Shown here: positions 11,768 to 23,472 of the stretch, one piece after another
Layout: each line of letters starts with the position of its first letter
How positions within the stretch are numbered: position 1 is the first letter of the stretch
Assembly: GCF_024763615.1 (NCBI RefSeq)
Contig: NC_077224.1
Span: 73,356,712 to 73,420,711, forward strand
DNA: 64,000 nt
DNA from: Phlebotomus papatasi
Taxonomy: Eukaryota > Arthropoda > Insecta > Diptera > Psychodidae
Direction: 5' to 3'
Program-made: the position numbers and the translations under genes
Notes under the pieces: generated by a model
Told to the model about the DNA's origin: nothing
Databases searched by the model: none
The model's input: only the letters and a program-made list of their open reading frames with translations

Positions 11768-12108
11768 CAGTAGACTCTCGCTCATCCGTGAGAGCGGGAC
11801 CAAAATGTCATACGGATTTTGAGATTGATACACATAAAATTGTTTGAAATCCAACGATTTTTTTGTTTACACTAAAAATTTGTGGAGTTAATTCTGACCT
11901 GATCCAATTGACATTCTCTCTAAACATGCGTACTGTCCAAAAAAGTTACATTAAGAAAGATTTACAGTAGATAGAGCACAATTGCTTTAACAAAAAAAAA
12001 AACCAAAACGGGGACAATGTGTCTACAAAATTTTTAAAATTTAACTGTCTCACGGACTTTTTTATGTCACCCGGAAAAAAGAGTTCACGGAGAAGCGAGA
12101 GTCTACTG
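11768..12108. mobile_element. TA-flanked MITE, CAGTAGACTCTCGC subfamily
   Basis: Ends CAGTAGACTCTCGCTC and GCGAGAGTCTACTG, TA on both sides (11766-11767, 12109-12110). The interior differs from the 44323-type copies, so it is a diverged subfamily. Confidence 0.85.
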
Positions 12109-12862
12109 TAATAAGCAAAGTTGAGATATTAAGTAATTTGTTAAGAAATGACATAACCTCGAAATGTGAGTAGATTGGGAGAGTTGTTTTCTAAAAAAAC
12201 TGATAGCGGTTTTGGGCAATAAATCTTTTGACAAGTCACAAAAATACGAAATTATATGATATATTTAATTTGATCCTGTACTTCTGACATACCACTACAT
12301 AAAATAGAAGAAGAAGAAGAAGAAATAAACAAAACTTAACCAAAGTTTTATCAATATTCTAAAATTTCTTTTTAAAATTCGTGTTATTTTATTTTAAACT
12401 TTTAAAAAATCTAGGTTATTCAAGAGCAACACAGATTTTCAATCTAACCCTAAACATTTCTTTTTACATATTCATGACATTTTCTTGAAATAATTTAATA
12501 AAGTCACAGTATAACATACATAACTTTGTCTCTATTCTTCTTTTTGTTTTCCGTAAAAATTACTCAGAAAAGTTTTAACCAAAAATTTTTATAAGAGAAA
12601 ATATGATTTTTAAAAAAAATGTTCTATCAAAAGTTAATTTTCCGTAAAATAAATGCCCAAATAAAATTCAAGGAAAAATGAATTTGCAAATACGACACTT
12701 GTTGATGCAATCGTCATCTGAGTATTTTTGCACCTTTGTCAATTGTCTCGATGATGTCAGGTGTATTTCTGTGCGGTTTTTTTCTCCTGCAGTATTCTAT
12801 CGAAAAGTTCTTGGATTTCAGCGTATGCTTAGCAAATTAATTTTTCACGGACGATTCTAGTA

Positions 12863-13136
12863 GAGAATTTCTGCGCTTTTTTTGGTCAAGTGCGACCGTT
12901 CGATATGCTCCACCAGCGCGTATCCCATTAAAGAGTCTCCTATTGTGGATGGAATATTGATAAGGCCGTCGATGACCTACATTAACATTCCATACTCTTT
13001 GTGGAAATGTTCGAAAATTCGCAAATATTGCAATTTTACCAGGAATTCGGGGATTTTAATGTTTAGGAACTTTTGCAAAATTTCTTCTACAGACTTATTG
13101 AATAATATTTCATTATCTAAATCGGCGAAATCCTTT
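12863..13136 (-). pseudogene. Coding-like remnant of unknown protein
   Basis: Reading the minus strand from about 13125, one frame stays open for 49 codons (including VEEILQKFLNIKIPEFLVKL), meets a single TAG at about 12975-12977, and continues in the same frame for 37 more codons (including NIPSTIGDSLMGYALVEHIE) before the next stop at 12861-12863. Composition is protein-like rather than the Phe/Lys/Asn bias of the surrounding noise. I do not recognise the family. It could be an exon pair, a decayed gene or an old transposon fragment. A plus-strand open frame of 86 codons here is its antisense shadow. Confidence 0.35.
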
Positions 13137-14439
13137 TATTGATACTCAAAAGATAATGCCAAAATATCGCGGTAATTGACGTGAATTATGACTGTTATTG
13201 TTGCTGATAGTGAAGTATTTGAAAAATTCACAACAGAGTTGATTGTATTCTAGATGAGTAATTTGTGATTGGATTCAAGGTTAACTTTGAGATTAGACAT
13301 ACCTCTACAGAAGCTGTTTTTTTTTATCATGAATTTTTATTTAAATTTATCCAAGTGTTTCGACAAGAAGCTTGAGAACTACAAATTGTGAATAGTTGAC
13401 AGCGCCATCTATCGAAATTTAATGAGATTAATTTTCGTTGTATTTTTTTTAAAGATTTTTTCTAAATACTACAACTATCTTTTAGAATTTATCAGACTTT
13501 TGGCTCCTAATTTTTGTCAAAATTGCCTTTAAAAAATTGACATTTCTGTCTACAATGATAAGGAAAATTGTCTTCATAAAAACATTTTTCACAAAAATTG
13601 CTCCCAGTGTGTAGTGTCCTTTGTGCTAGTGACGCATTGAGCTGTCTACAGACTAGACAAATTATGCCCATAATACCGGGAGTTCCGCTTTGAAAGAAAT
13701 TCTCGGGACCGAAAAGAAGTCCGCGAATTCACTTCTGTGAATTCACACTGTGAGACAGAAAAATTGCATAGCCACAGGAGAGGTCTTTGGAATAAGTTAC
13801 AGAAGCGTCGTGATGCATGTAAGATATTCTCGGCGCCACTTTTTCTGCGTATTTTCAGCGCCAACGGTTCGGAAGAAATGTATTTCAAATTTATCGCGTG
13901 AAAAAATTGCATAAATTTAGGGGCATTTAAAAAAAATCTGTAAATGAGCACCCAAAAGTAGGCAATCTATATCAAATTCTTTCAATCCGTTTTGACTTAA
14001 AAGCCAAAACTCCCTGAAACATTTCAATGTAACATTGAAAATAAGCTTCAATATTGAAGTGAATATTGAAACCAATATATTTTCTTAAATATTAAAGTTT
14101 TATGTCAGTAAATCTTTAGTGTGGAGGCAATCCTTTTCGTCAATATTAGATATTGAAAGCAAGTATTCCAATAAATTTTGTCTAATGTGTAGCCAGCTTT
14201 GGTCATGAAAACTAATTTATGTAACATAACCTCAAACAGCTCAATCCTAATTATCCGTTATCGATTATTTCTGTGCCTTCATTATAGTGAAAATTGGCTT
14301 AGAATCCTAAATATTGGAACTTAATAGCTTCAATGTCCTTTTCCCACCAATTTGAGTAAAATTTCCAAAATTTCAACAACTAAGCTCAAAATGAAATTAT
14401 TGTTACTTCAGGTTTTTTTTTTTTAAAGAATATCTTCTA
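13137..14439. other. Rtnl1 intron with a half-copy of a short inverted-repeat element
   Basis: Around 13590-13620, AAAAATTGCTCCCAGTGTGT resembles one end of the element at 41569-41722. A minus-strand frame of 101 codons (13646-13951) has no recognisable features. Otherwise nothing. Confidence 0.4.
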
Positions 14440-15404
14440 GGGGAAGTGAGGGATGGTTCGCACGCTTTTTGGAAGTCAATATTCAAGATTTTTTTCTGCC
14501 TGAACGGTAAAATGGACAATCAATTGCGCTATACCACAAGAATCTGTGGTCTTTTAACTTTCTATGCGTGCCTCATTCACTGCCGTAAAATCTGTTCTTT
14601 TTCCTGGACAGGAAAATGAAAAAAGTATGATGATTTGTGCGAACCTTGCCTGTGGAGGCAAGATTCGCACCATGGGTTGTTAAGGTTCGTCATTGCATTT
14701 TTTCCTGGAATAACTCTTGCTCACAATTAAAAATTATTTACCGATTATTAGATTCAAGTTCCACGAATCCACGGAAACCATTATTTCACTAAAAGAAGGT
14801 ATCTAAAACAGTTTTCTTCTAATTTTTCTGAAGCACTGTTTTTCTTGCAAATTTATGTCGAAAAATCGACTAAAATGTGAAAATTTCAAATGTGACAACC
14901 CTAAAAATTTATCAGCTGTCTTTTCTTCATCTTCCTTTTCCTTTGTTTTCCTCTTTGAGGTTATGTTGTGATTTTAAGCTGCTGGAGTTACCTGATGAGT
15001 TGGCGAACCATAACACTTTCAGTGGTTGAACCAATACGCAGTGTAGTATTTAGGATTTTTTCGCCACTCGGAAAATAATTTTCCTCCGATGCAAAAAATA
15101 TTACGTAAATATCAACCCAGATTAACCCTTCATCTATTGGTGTAAGTGATTATTTCTGAAAATCAATTTAACTGTGAGAAATCACACGAAATATGAGTCA
15201 TCAAAATTTCCCATTTTAGGCCACTTTTGCATTTGTGATTCTAGAACCTAGGAAAAAAGGGCTAGGTTGCCTATTTTTCCAGTGAAGATGAGGTTTATGA
15301 TTATCTATCTAATGCCTAAGAAATGAGGAACTAGCACTTTTCAAACAAAGAAAAAACTCGGATTGTTTGAAGGCTCAAGCGTGCGAAGCATCCCTCACTT
15401 CCCC
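14440..15404. mobile_element. 965-bp TA-flanked element with GGGGAAGTGAGGG ends
   Basis: Near-perfect inverted ends GGGGAAGTGAGGGATGGTTC and its complement at the right, flanked by TA (14438-14439, 15405-15406). The motif GTTCGCACGCTTT and GGTTCGCAC-like variants recur near both ends. No long open frame, so non-autonomous. The TA plus GGGG/GGGT start groups it with other pogo-like ends in the window. Confidence 0.85.
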
Positions 15405-15447
15405 TATAACAAAAATATTTCATTTGCAATTTAGCCCTTAAGTTTTT

Positions 15448-15540
15448 TAAGTCAAACAACTCTAAATAGGTCATTTCTCACCCGATTTGGTTAATATTGG
15501 ATTTCCTTGAAAGGTCTTAAAATCCCCACACAGCACAGTA
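15448..15540 (-). repeat. Copy of a dispersed repeat also present at 63.86 kb
   Basis: The minus strand reads ...AAGACCTTTCAAGGAAATCC... and CCAAATCGGGTGAG, matching the plus-strand sequence at about 63853-63935 (AAGACCTTTCAAATAAATCC, CCAAATCGGTTGAG). Confidence 0.55.
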
Positions 15541-17196
15541 TTTGATAACGGCATCTACGATCTTCTTGTTCTATTTGATTATATTCTTTCCGTGGCTAGG
15601 GACAAACTGAGCGCGATATGGATTCCCGACGAGTGGTGGAACTATCTGATTCGTAATTCTCTTGAAATGTCAAAAACTCAAAGTGATCAATTACTGAAAA
15701 TCGTTTTCTTAGTGTAAAAAAAAAGTTTTATGTTAAAAAAAATGGATCGATCGAGATTTGATCAGGAGTTGTTGCAGTGATAATTCATTAATTTACATAT
15801 TTTCCTCTTATCTCTGATTAAATTGTAAAAACATCGCGGCTGGAACTTTAATCACAGTGGGTGTTAGCCGTGTTAGCGATCATACAAAGCAAAATTTAAT
15901 AATATCAGGCAAAGTTTTTTTTTAAATTAAAATTAACATGACAATTTTGCTACGTTTTTCATACAAACTTGAAATGGAAAATATTTTACTAATACAAAAA
16001 TTATTTTTAATTTTTTTTTTGGTAATTTTTAATTGTTGGAAGACTATTAATAAATATTTTTTATACATGTTTTTATATTATTTTAAAACATTAATTAAAA
16101 TTCTTTTGTAAATAAAAGTATTCTTGTATCTGACACTCCTTGTTTGTCTGCCTCTAGAAGGAAGTTAACAATCTTCTGTTAATATCTTCCCCTACTTCTA
16201 TAAGAAATAAAATAATGTTGGTACAACATTTCATTGAGGAAGGTTTCGCGCACGAGATTTCTAGACGTGATTTTTTTAAAATATAGGAATAGGGGTTATC
16301 AATCCGTTTGTCTGTAGAATTGAGGTCAATAAGGCTCACTAAATGCAATTCAAACCCGATTATTGCCGGAAAAAAATCTGGTGACCAAAGGAGATTCGAA
16401 CCCAAGACAGTAGTTGTGTCATACAAGTACTCTACAATTTAATCCATTGTTTACATTTAAGGAAAAAATTTTTTTTAAGTTAATTCAATCAAATATTTTT
16501 CGATCGAAACCCTCTTGGCTATTGCAATTAAGATTTTACATATCACTCCCTTTGATTGAAGAAGCACAAAATGTAAGACATTTTCTATGCAGCGGATCAG
16601 CTCTGCAAAAGCTTGAGATCAAATCTCGATTCACTTAATTCTTTTTTTTCCATTTTTTATTGGTTGCTATTGTATTTTTTTCGCAGTATCATTACTTATT
16701 TATCTAGAAAACTTTGGTATTTCAACTCTGTGCTTTCAATGCAGCAATAAATTTTTTCTATCGTTTTTCCCACATTGAAAAGTGTTTTAACAACACACAT
16801 TTTTTTTGGGGAAGAAAATTCCTCTGCTTCAAATTCAGTTTTCTCTCAAAATTTGGTGAAGATAATTTCTGTGCAAAGAACCACAAAATGTAGCTCAAGT
16901 GTGAATTGAAAGACTTGACTGTAATTAAATTACGAAGACGATGCTAGAATTAACTTTGAGTTATTTCTAACGAATAATCCAACAACACTTAACGGTTCCT
17001 GCATGAGATTGTAAGACTCTATAAGAAATTGATGGAATAAATTAGTCATGTTTCACAGCCACTAGGAATCGTCAATTGTAATCGCACGATGAGTGGATTT
17101 ATCGCATTCACGTAATTCTTTTCGCAACATCATTCGACTTTGATAAGAAAGTCACTAACACACATTTTCGTGGAACTTTTATTTGGGGCGACTCAC
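15541..17196. other. Rtnl1 intron, no gene
   Basis: AT-rich. Near 16387-16402 the minus strand reads GGGTTCGAATCTCC, a B-box-like motif without a convincing A-box partner. Nothing else recognised. Confidence 0.4.
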
Positions 17197-17400
17197 CTTC
17201 TTTTGACACGATTTTTTTTCACCTGATTCCTTTAAATTCAAGTTGATTCACAGAATCCACTTGCTTCACAGAAATTTTGAATTTGAGAAGAACTTTTCAC
17301 AAACTTTGGAGTGCACTTCTCTCAAGTGAGAAACAGTCCAGCCAGAAAGGCAGAGGCAGAAGAGAGTGTTTTGGATGGAAACTTATCCAGCACGTGAATT
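17197..17400 (-). other. Candidate non-coding exon on the minus strand
   Basis: The minus strand here is less AT-rich than its surroundings, has several CTCT/TGAGAG stretches, and ends at AAAAGAAG followed by a strong donor GTGAGTCG (donor GT at 17195-17196). It could be an untranslated first exon of a leftward gene, conceivably lace, whose first recognised exon has an upstream acceptor. Purely inferred from sequence texture and one donor. Confidence 0.25.
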
Positions 17401-17989
17401 AGTAATTATAACCGAGAGAGCACAAATTGGCACAACTCACGTAATTTATGATTAAAATCACATTTGAAAATTAGAGCAGATTTTTTAAAGGGTGTTTCTG
17501 AAGCATTGAGAATCGAATATTTAAAGTAGATTCTCCTTTTTAAGCACTTTTAGCCTTGAAAACTTTGGAATTTTCTTTTGTAAAAAAAAGAAAGAAAAGA
17601 AATTTCACCTCTTGAGCTCACGATCACGAACTAAAACCAACAGTTGAGTTGAACCTACAAAATGCGAATAGTCTTTATCAATTGGGTGGCGCGACTCCCA
17701 GCCAAAAGTGGAAGAAAAGGCCAATGGAATAAGAAACGAAAAAGAGACACGGGGCGAAAATTTATCGGGAGTTGCTATCAAATATGGTTACACAATATAT
17801 CTCTATCCAATCACACCAAAAATATGACTATAAGCAATGATTCTCTTTATTGTATCTCATGGGGCTTCTTCAACTTTTGTCACATACTCATTGATGTTTA
17901 AATACATTGGAGAATTATTTGTACAAGTTTATTTACGCGTAATTAATAGAGAGATGCTAAGATTTCTGAGATAAGATTCCGTTTTTGGA

Positions 17990-18066
17990 CACTTAATGAT
18001 TTCAGTGGTAGAACGCTCGTTTAACGTTGCAAGTGTCCTGGGTTCGAATCTTCATTAGGTCCATTA
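17990..18066 (+). repeat. tRNA-like sequence, probably SINE head or tRNA pseudogene
   Basis: Contains an A-box-like AGTGGTAGAACGCTCG, then the B-box GGTTCGAATC about 25 bases later. The flanks GGACACTTAATGA and TCATTAGGTCC can pair as an imperfect acceptor stem. The stems between are not a clean cloverleaf. RNA polymerase III promoter boxes with poor tRNA folding point to a tRNA-derived SINE or a decayed tRNA. Confidence 0.5.
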
Positions 18067-18121
18067 GGTCATAATATTTTTTTTTGCGATCAATTATGTT
18101 CGAATCGTATTAGTAAGCTTC

Positions 18122-18915
18122 ATTGAACTCAATTCCACCCTTCAAAAAACTCCTCCCGAAGGAAATTTCATCAGAGGATTCACTATAGAAATTTCACCAG
18201 GTACCAAAGGAATTTTCCTCCATAAGTCTCCAAGATTACTCATCATAGGACTTCGAGGGGAATTGCTCGAGAAATTACCCACTAAAGAGTAGAAATTTCC
18301 CGAGTAGACCATAGGGGTTTCCATTGGCATTTTCTTCTTTCGGAAAACATGGTAACTTCCTAGGGAATTTGGACGGAATTCCTAGAGAAATTTCTATGTG
18401 CAATTTCCATTATTATTCTCTAGGATTTCCCGCCCAAAATTTCGATATTTACATCGGGGTTTTTCTCTCTGAAGTCTCCGGCAAATTCAACAACGAGAAT
18501 TAGGGTGGAATCTCTGGAAAAATTACTCCGCTGAGGTGTCGACATTTTCCAAAGAGATCCCTTTAAATTCCCTTGGAAAATTTCCCCAGAAAATTTTACT
18601 GATTCCAAGTGAATTCCCGATAAATTCAAGGGGAAATTTTACGCGGAAGTTTTTACCGACATTCTTGGGGATTTAAAGGGGAAATTTCCTCATAGTGATT
18701 GGAAAAATAGCCTGGCCATTCCTAGGGGATTCCTATAAATTTCCCGAGGAAAAGTCTTCGAATTTTCCAGATCATTCTCGGAGATTTCCCAGGGAAATGG
18801 AAGGGAAAATTCACCCTGGAAGAGGAAAATTCCTTCCGGAGATAAATGAAAATTCCGTGGCGAGTTCAGGGGAAATTCTGATTCGAGATGGTTTTCTGGT
18901 TGCAAAGTTCATATA
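18122..18915. repeat. Degenerate palindromic repeat block, GGAAATTTCC-rich
   Basis: For about 800 bases the sequence is built from variants of GGGGAAATTTCCC, GGAATTCC and AAATTTCC separated by short spacers. It reads similarly on both strands, so open frames appear on both but carry only the repeat. No exact period is visible. The block continues after a 120-bp AT-rich gap at 19040. Confidence 0.7.
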
Positions 18916-19039
18916 GAACATCGAATATTTTATTCGATAATAAATGAAAAGAGAGAAAAATATAATAGTAGAGACCTAAAAGAAAAAGAAATACAAAGAT
19001 AAGAAATAATAAACGAAAAAAATCAAAAGGAAAGCAAAA

Positions 19040-19610
19040 TTTATGGTTTTCCCAAGGATTTTCCTGAGAGTTATTCTCAAATTTTTCCCCGATCTTTCCC
19101 GAAAAGTTCCCAAGGATTTCTTTGAGAAAAGTCCCCTAGTTTTTCCGTGAATTCAGGGGAATTCACGGGTATATCCCTAGGTAAAATCTCTCAGTTTTCC
19201 TCACCATTCTTAGGAAGTTGCCCGGGATTTCTTTAAGAAAAATCCCCGTTTCCCTGTGTCATATTACTGGAAAGTTCTCAAATTGCATTACATGCCAATT
19301 CAGCTGGCCTGTCCCTACTTTTCCCTAAATACCCGTTGGAGAATTTTCGGTGACGAAGTAATGACACTTCTTGAGAATTCCCCATAGCAAGATTCCGCGG
19401 AAATTCCAGTGGAAAACTTGCGTCCAAATTGCAAAATTCGCCGGAATTTGACGCAAAAATTCCACTAAGTTTTCCTATGGAATTTGGAGCCGGAAATTCC
19501 ATTGGAATCATAGTGCTCCATGGAATTTCAAGTACGATATGCTGGAATTCCGGCGTTAAATTCCGCGGAGTTCCGTGGAAGTTTTATATGGAAACTTACA
19601 TGTGAAACCT
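19040..19610. repeat. Second part of the GGAAATTTCC-rich repeat block
   Basis: Same motif mix as 18122-18915 (TTTCCCGAAAAG, GGGGAATTCACGG, CCGGAATT, GGAAATTCC). Related short motifs reappear at about 20085-20235, so the array once may have extended further. Confidence 0.65.
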
Positions 19611-21103
19611 CCACGGGATAAGCTGCAAAAATCGTATAGAAATTTCCACTATCTTTCCATATGGTTTTATATGGTTTTTCCCACTTTTTTCTCGAATGTC
19701 AAACAAATAAAATGGTGTTGTGATAACGTGGATAATTTATTTCCAAAACTTCCGCAAACATTTTTAGTGACTCCTGCGATGAATTATAATATAATTAATT
19801 AGGCGATACTGCGTTTCGTGTAGATAATATATAGTGAAGTGATTACATTAAATAGGCCGCCAACCTAAAATAATACAGTTTTTATGTCATTTAATAAATA
19901 TTTTCGGAAAAATTATTTTTTTTTATAAAATATTTTTTTATTGCTCAAAGTGTTAATTCGTTATTGCTGGTTTGGTAAAACATATTATAATCATCGTAAT
20001 CTTTGCTATTTCTTTAATATTCGGGAGTAAAATCATGAGGTGCATGTGACAGCTTCATTTTTTCTCCATTTTATTTTGGTGGAAAAATCCACATAAATTC
20101 CACGAGCATTTCCATGGAAGTATTCTATATAAAAAATCCAGCATAAATCCATTAATTTTCGTTGGAACGTATTATGGAAAATTCCTATGGAATTTTTTAA
20201 GGAAAAATAGTGGAAAATTTCGAAGAATTTTTCGCTTGTTATTCCTATTCCGCATTCTTTTGCTATGGGGAAGGTCTAGTTCTAGTTTCAAGGGGTAGAT
20301 AAACTGTACCGCTCACGGTTCAATCGAGGGGTCTTTTTGTCTATTTAAAAATATGTAAGTAAGAAAAGGCTTAAACTTGATCTCAAAATTAAAAATTAAC
20401 TTATACAAACTAAAGGAAAGGTTATTCAATTAATTACGCTTTCAACAATTTAGTTCGTTACACTGCAACTTAACTTAAAATGGCGTATTTTTACATTAAT
20501 GGTCACAGACACAATATTACGATTATAGATTCATATGGTAGATGGAATTTTGTCTCCCAGAAGTTTATTAATTAAAATAGTGTGTCTGTGGTGACGCGAG
20601 GCTGGGATTCATTGAGAAGAATGTGAAGATCGCAAGGCAGACGCCAGTTACACATGTTCCTCAACCAAATGATCTCCCCCAAGAATTCCATCACAATTAT
20701 TCTTCTACTGAGCTCTCAATCAATTTCCATTTATAATGTTGTTCTTGTTGATTTGAATGCCACTAACGCAATCACAAAATTAAATTGGAACATTAAAGTA
20801 AAACTGATTCTTTTAGCGGCAATCGTCGAGGTCAAATTAAAGAAAAAACTTGACGAAAAGAGAGGACGAATAAGAAGAAACTTGATGGAGAAATTAGTGT
20901 AAAAGACAAAAAATATGTAATTTTGTTACATAATTTTATTCACCACATGCTCTAGCAATAGTTTCTCTAGTAAATCTAATTTTGTAAATAGAACAGAGTT
21001 GAAATGGGAAAAATTGATAGAATTCAGGATAGGTAGAATTTTTCGTAGTTGTGCACAATTTCGGCGAAAAATAAATTAGTAGGAAAAATCAAATTTGGTC
21101 AGT
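19611..21103. other. Rtnl1 intron, no gene
   Basis: Contains a fading tail of the GGAAATTTCC-type repeat near 20085-20235. A plus-strand frame of 82 codons at 20654-20902 has no recognised motif. Confidence 0.4.
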
Positions 21104-21373
21104 AACGGCTTTGACACGCTTTTTAAGTCAGGAGAATTTCAAGAAATCAAAATTCACGTCTCTTTTCTTTCTCAAGTATTTCATTGCCTGTCCTTTTCTT
21201 TCGCATTCTTCTCTTTCTTCTTTTAAACTTCCAAATAAATTCTATTTAGTTTAGTTCGATTTTGCGTGAGAAAGAGTGAGATAGATATTTGTATGTGCAA
21301 AACATTTGAGAAAAAAACGGTAGTAATTTTGATTTCATGAAATTATCGTGATCTAAAAGATGTGCCAAAGCAT
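21104..21373. mobile_element. Palindromic MITE, CACACCTTTTAGATC family, diverged copy
   Basis: Arms start ACGGCTTTGACACGCTTTTT and end GATCTAAAAGATGTGCC, imperfect reverse complements running through most of the element. It abuts the next copy directly. Confidence 0.7.
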
Positions 21374-21374
21374 A

Positions 21375-21958
21375 ATGGCTTCCAGCATACCTTTTAAATT
21401 GGAAAATTTTTAAGGAAACAAAATTCATGTTCCTTTCTTTCTAAATTATTTGGCATAAGTCTCTCAGTCTTTCGCGCTCTTCTTCTTCCTTTAAACATCA
21501 TACCAAATTCAATTTACAGTAGACTCTTCGATATCCGGCACTTCGATATCCGGGTGACAGCTGCCAAACACTGGCGGTTGATATATTCAAAATTATTTTC
21601 ACTAAACATGAAGTTTGTCCAGAGTGAATTAAAGTATTATTAACCTTGTATCGAAGTTTTTAATACATAATTATGATAAAAAATGAAACATAAGCACACC
21701 ATGAAGAAAATTCTCTTTTTCTTTGTCAGACAGAAAATAAATTCACACTGCACAAAATATAAAAACCGTTGATCATTCAAAAAACCTAAATGTCATTTTG
21801 TCCCCCAGTAACCCGGATATCGAAGAGTCTACTGTAGTTCAATTTAATTAGAGGTGCGAAAGACTAGGACAGAAAGATTCAATATGTTTGAGAGACAAAC
21901 GGTCGTTAATTTTGATTTCATGACATTTTCCTGATCTAAAAGGTGTGCTGGAGGCTTA
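21375..21958. mobile_element. Palindromic MITE split by a nested TA-flanked MITE
   Basis: Left end ATGGCTTCCAGCATACCTTTT, right end GATCTAAAAGGTGTGCTGGA. The two arms are separated by an insertion at 21517-21834 that has its own ends and TA flanks, so the palindromic element was there first. Confidence 0.75.
21517..21834. mobile_element. Nested TA-flanked MITE, CAGTAGACTCTTCGATATCC subfamily
   Basis: Ends CAGTAGACTCTTCGATATCC and GGATATCGAAGAGTCTACTG are perfect 20-base inverted repeats, TA on each side (21515-21516, 21835-21836). It is inserted in the middle of the palindromic MITE 21375-21958. Confidence 0.9.
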
Positions 21959-23472
21959 AGTTTTTAAATTGAGCAGTACTCAAAATTTGTGTTTTTACTA
22001 ACCAAATTTAATTTTTTGCCGTTTATTTGTACAATCCCCAAAATTTTTACTTCCAAAACGAAAATATAACTTTACTTTCTACATTAGTTTAATTTTTCCT
22101 CTGTTTTTTCACGATTTCCATATCGAAGGAATTGATAATCTTTGTTTTTCTTGTAAATTTGACTGAAACAAATTGACAGGAATGCATTGGTATTGGTCAC
22201 TGTTTCCTCAACGAGTTTCCAAGTTTAATTCTCAATCATTTACTCTAAAAATGTGGTCAAATTTGATAAATTTACGAAAATCTTCGTAATTTCTTCATTT
22301 TAATCAAATTAACTTTAAATGGAATTCTTCGAAGTACTCATTATAACTTGAACTGCTTCCGGAAAAGGATTTTTTAATTAAATTAGTCCTTCAATTATGT
22401 TAGAAAAGTGGCGTAACAGAAATAGAAATACATTTTGTTTTTCTTCTATCGCTTCTCGAAAAGTCATATAAGGTTTTTTGTTCAAAATGGCAGACGAAAA
22501 ATTTGCCATTGCGTCGATTTTGACCATATTTTCCTTTATTCTCTTTTCTGATTTGAATTCTGGGTGACAATTGCTTTTCTTATATAGTTGCACTATATAA
22601 ATAAATGGTTTTTTTGAAATATTTTAATGTAAAAAAAGTCAGTGATAAGCCTAAACCGCTCCCCTTCCTCTCCAAGACCAAACTTTTTGTGATTGCTCCA
22701 AAACGCGTCGTGCGATTTTTTTCATTTTTTGATATGTTTTATGTGATCACCCAAACGGGCATTTCGTTCTTATACGAAAATACTGTTAGATCATTCTCAA
22801 TAACGGTTTTCAAGGTCAAAGGTTTATAAGGCTCTATAGAGCGTTTTTCTCAACCGAATGGTTTCATATTTAGACTCGTTGAAAAGGTCTTCGATTGCCT
22901 GATAAGCATAAACTGATTCCAATCGGTTATGAACCGGTTTATAACCGATAAATTAATTTTTATCCGAAATTCAATTATAACACCCATAAAATATTTTGAA
23001 ACTTGGATAGAAACTTCCAAGTCAAGTTTCTTCTGAACTATTCTAAAATTTAAAATATGTCTTTAAAATAAATAATTACAATTTTATTTTGATTTAAAAT
23101 CCAAGCAAATTCGTTAAATATTGATCCTGATTTATCGAACTCTCATGAAATTTTTTATCTATATTATTTTGCAACTCTTTCTGAATCGTAGGCAAAATAC
23201 TTGAACAAATAAAACCAAAAGAAAATAAAATTGGAATAGTTGCTAAAAGTGCTATTTGTTGGATTTTCTTGAATTCACGCCGTCAAAAATTTCTCTGGCA
23301 CTTCAATTTACAATGAATTGATTTATTTTATAAAAAATATTTTTACATCAGTCTGTTTTATGATCTGTCCAATTCCTTTTCTCTGTGCCTTCCGACAAAA
23401 TAATGCACTTGATAGTATTCCAAATACTCTCTTGTGAATACAAAACAAACGGAAATTTATTGCGGAATTATT
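21959..23472. other. Rtnl1 intron with one dispersed-repeat copy
   Basis: At about 22908-22979 lies the third copy of the repeat seen at 851 and 1186 (AATCGGTTATGAACCGG, AACCGATAAATTAATTTTT). Otherwise AT-rich sequence without genes. Confidence 0.45.

Noticed and set aside
12882..13142. Plus-strand frame of 86 codons
   Set aside because: The minus strand of the same bases has the more protein-like reading; this is its shadow.
16380..16440. Possible tRNA on the minus strand (GGTTCGAATCTCC)
   Set aside because: Only a B-box-like motif; no A box or stems at the right distance.
18122..20240. CRISPR-like array
   Set aside because: Eukaryotic DNA, no constant repeat length, no spacers; a degenerate palindromic satellite instead.
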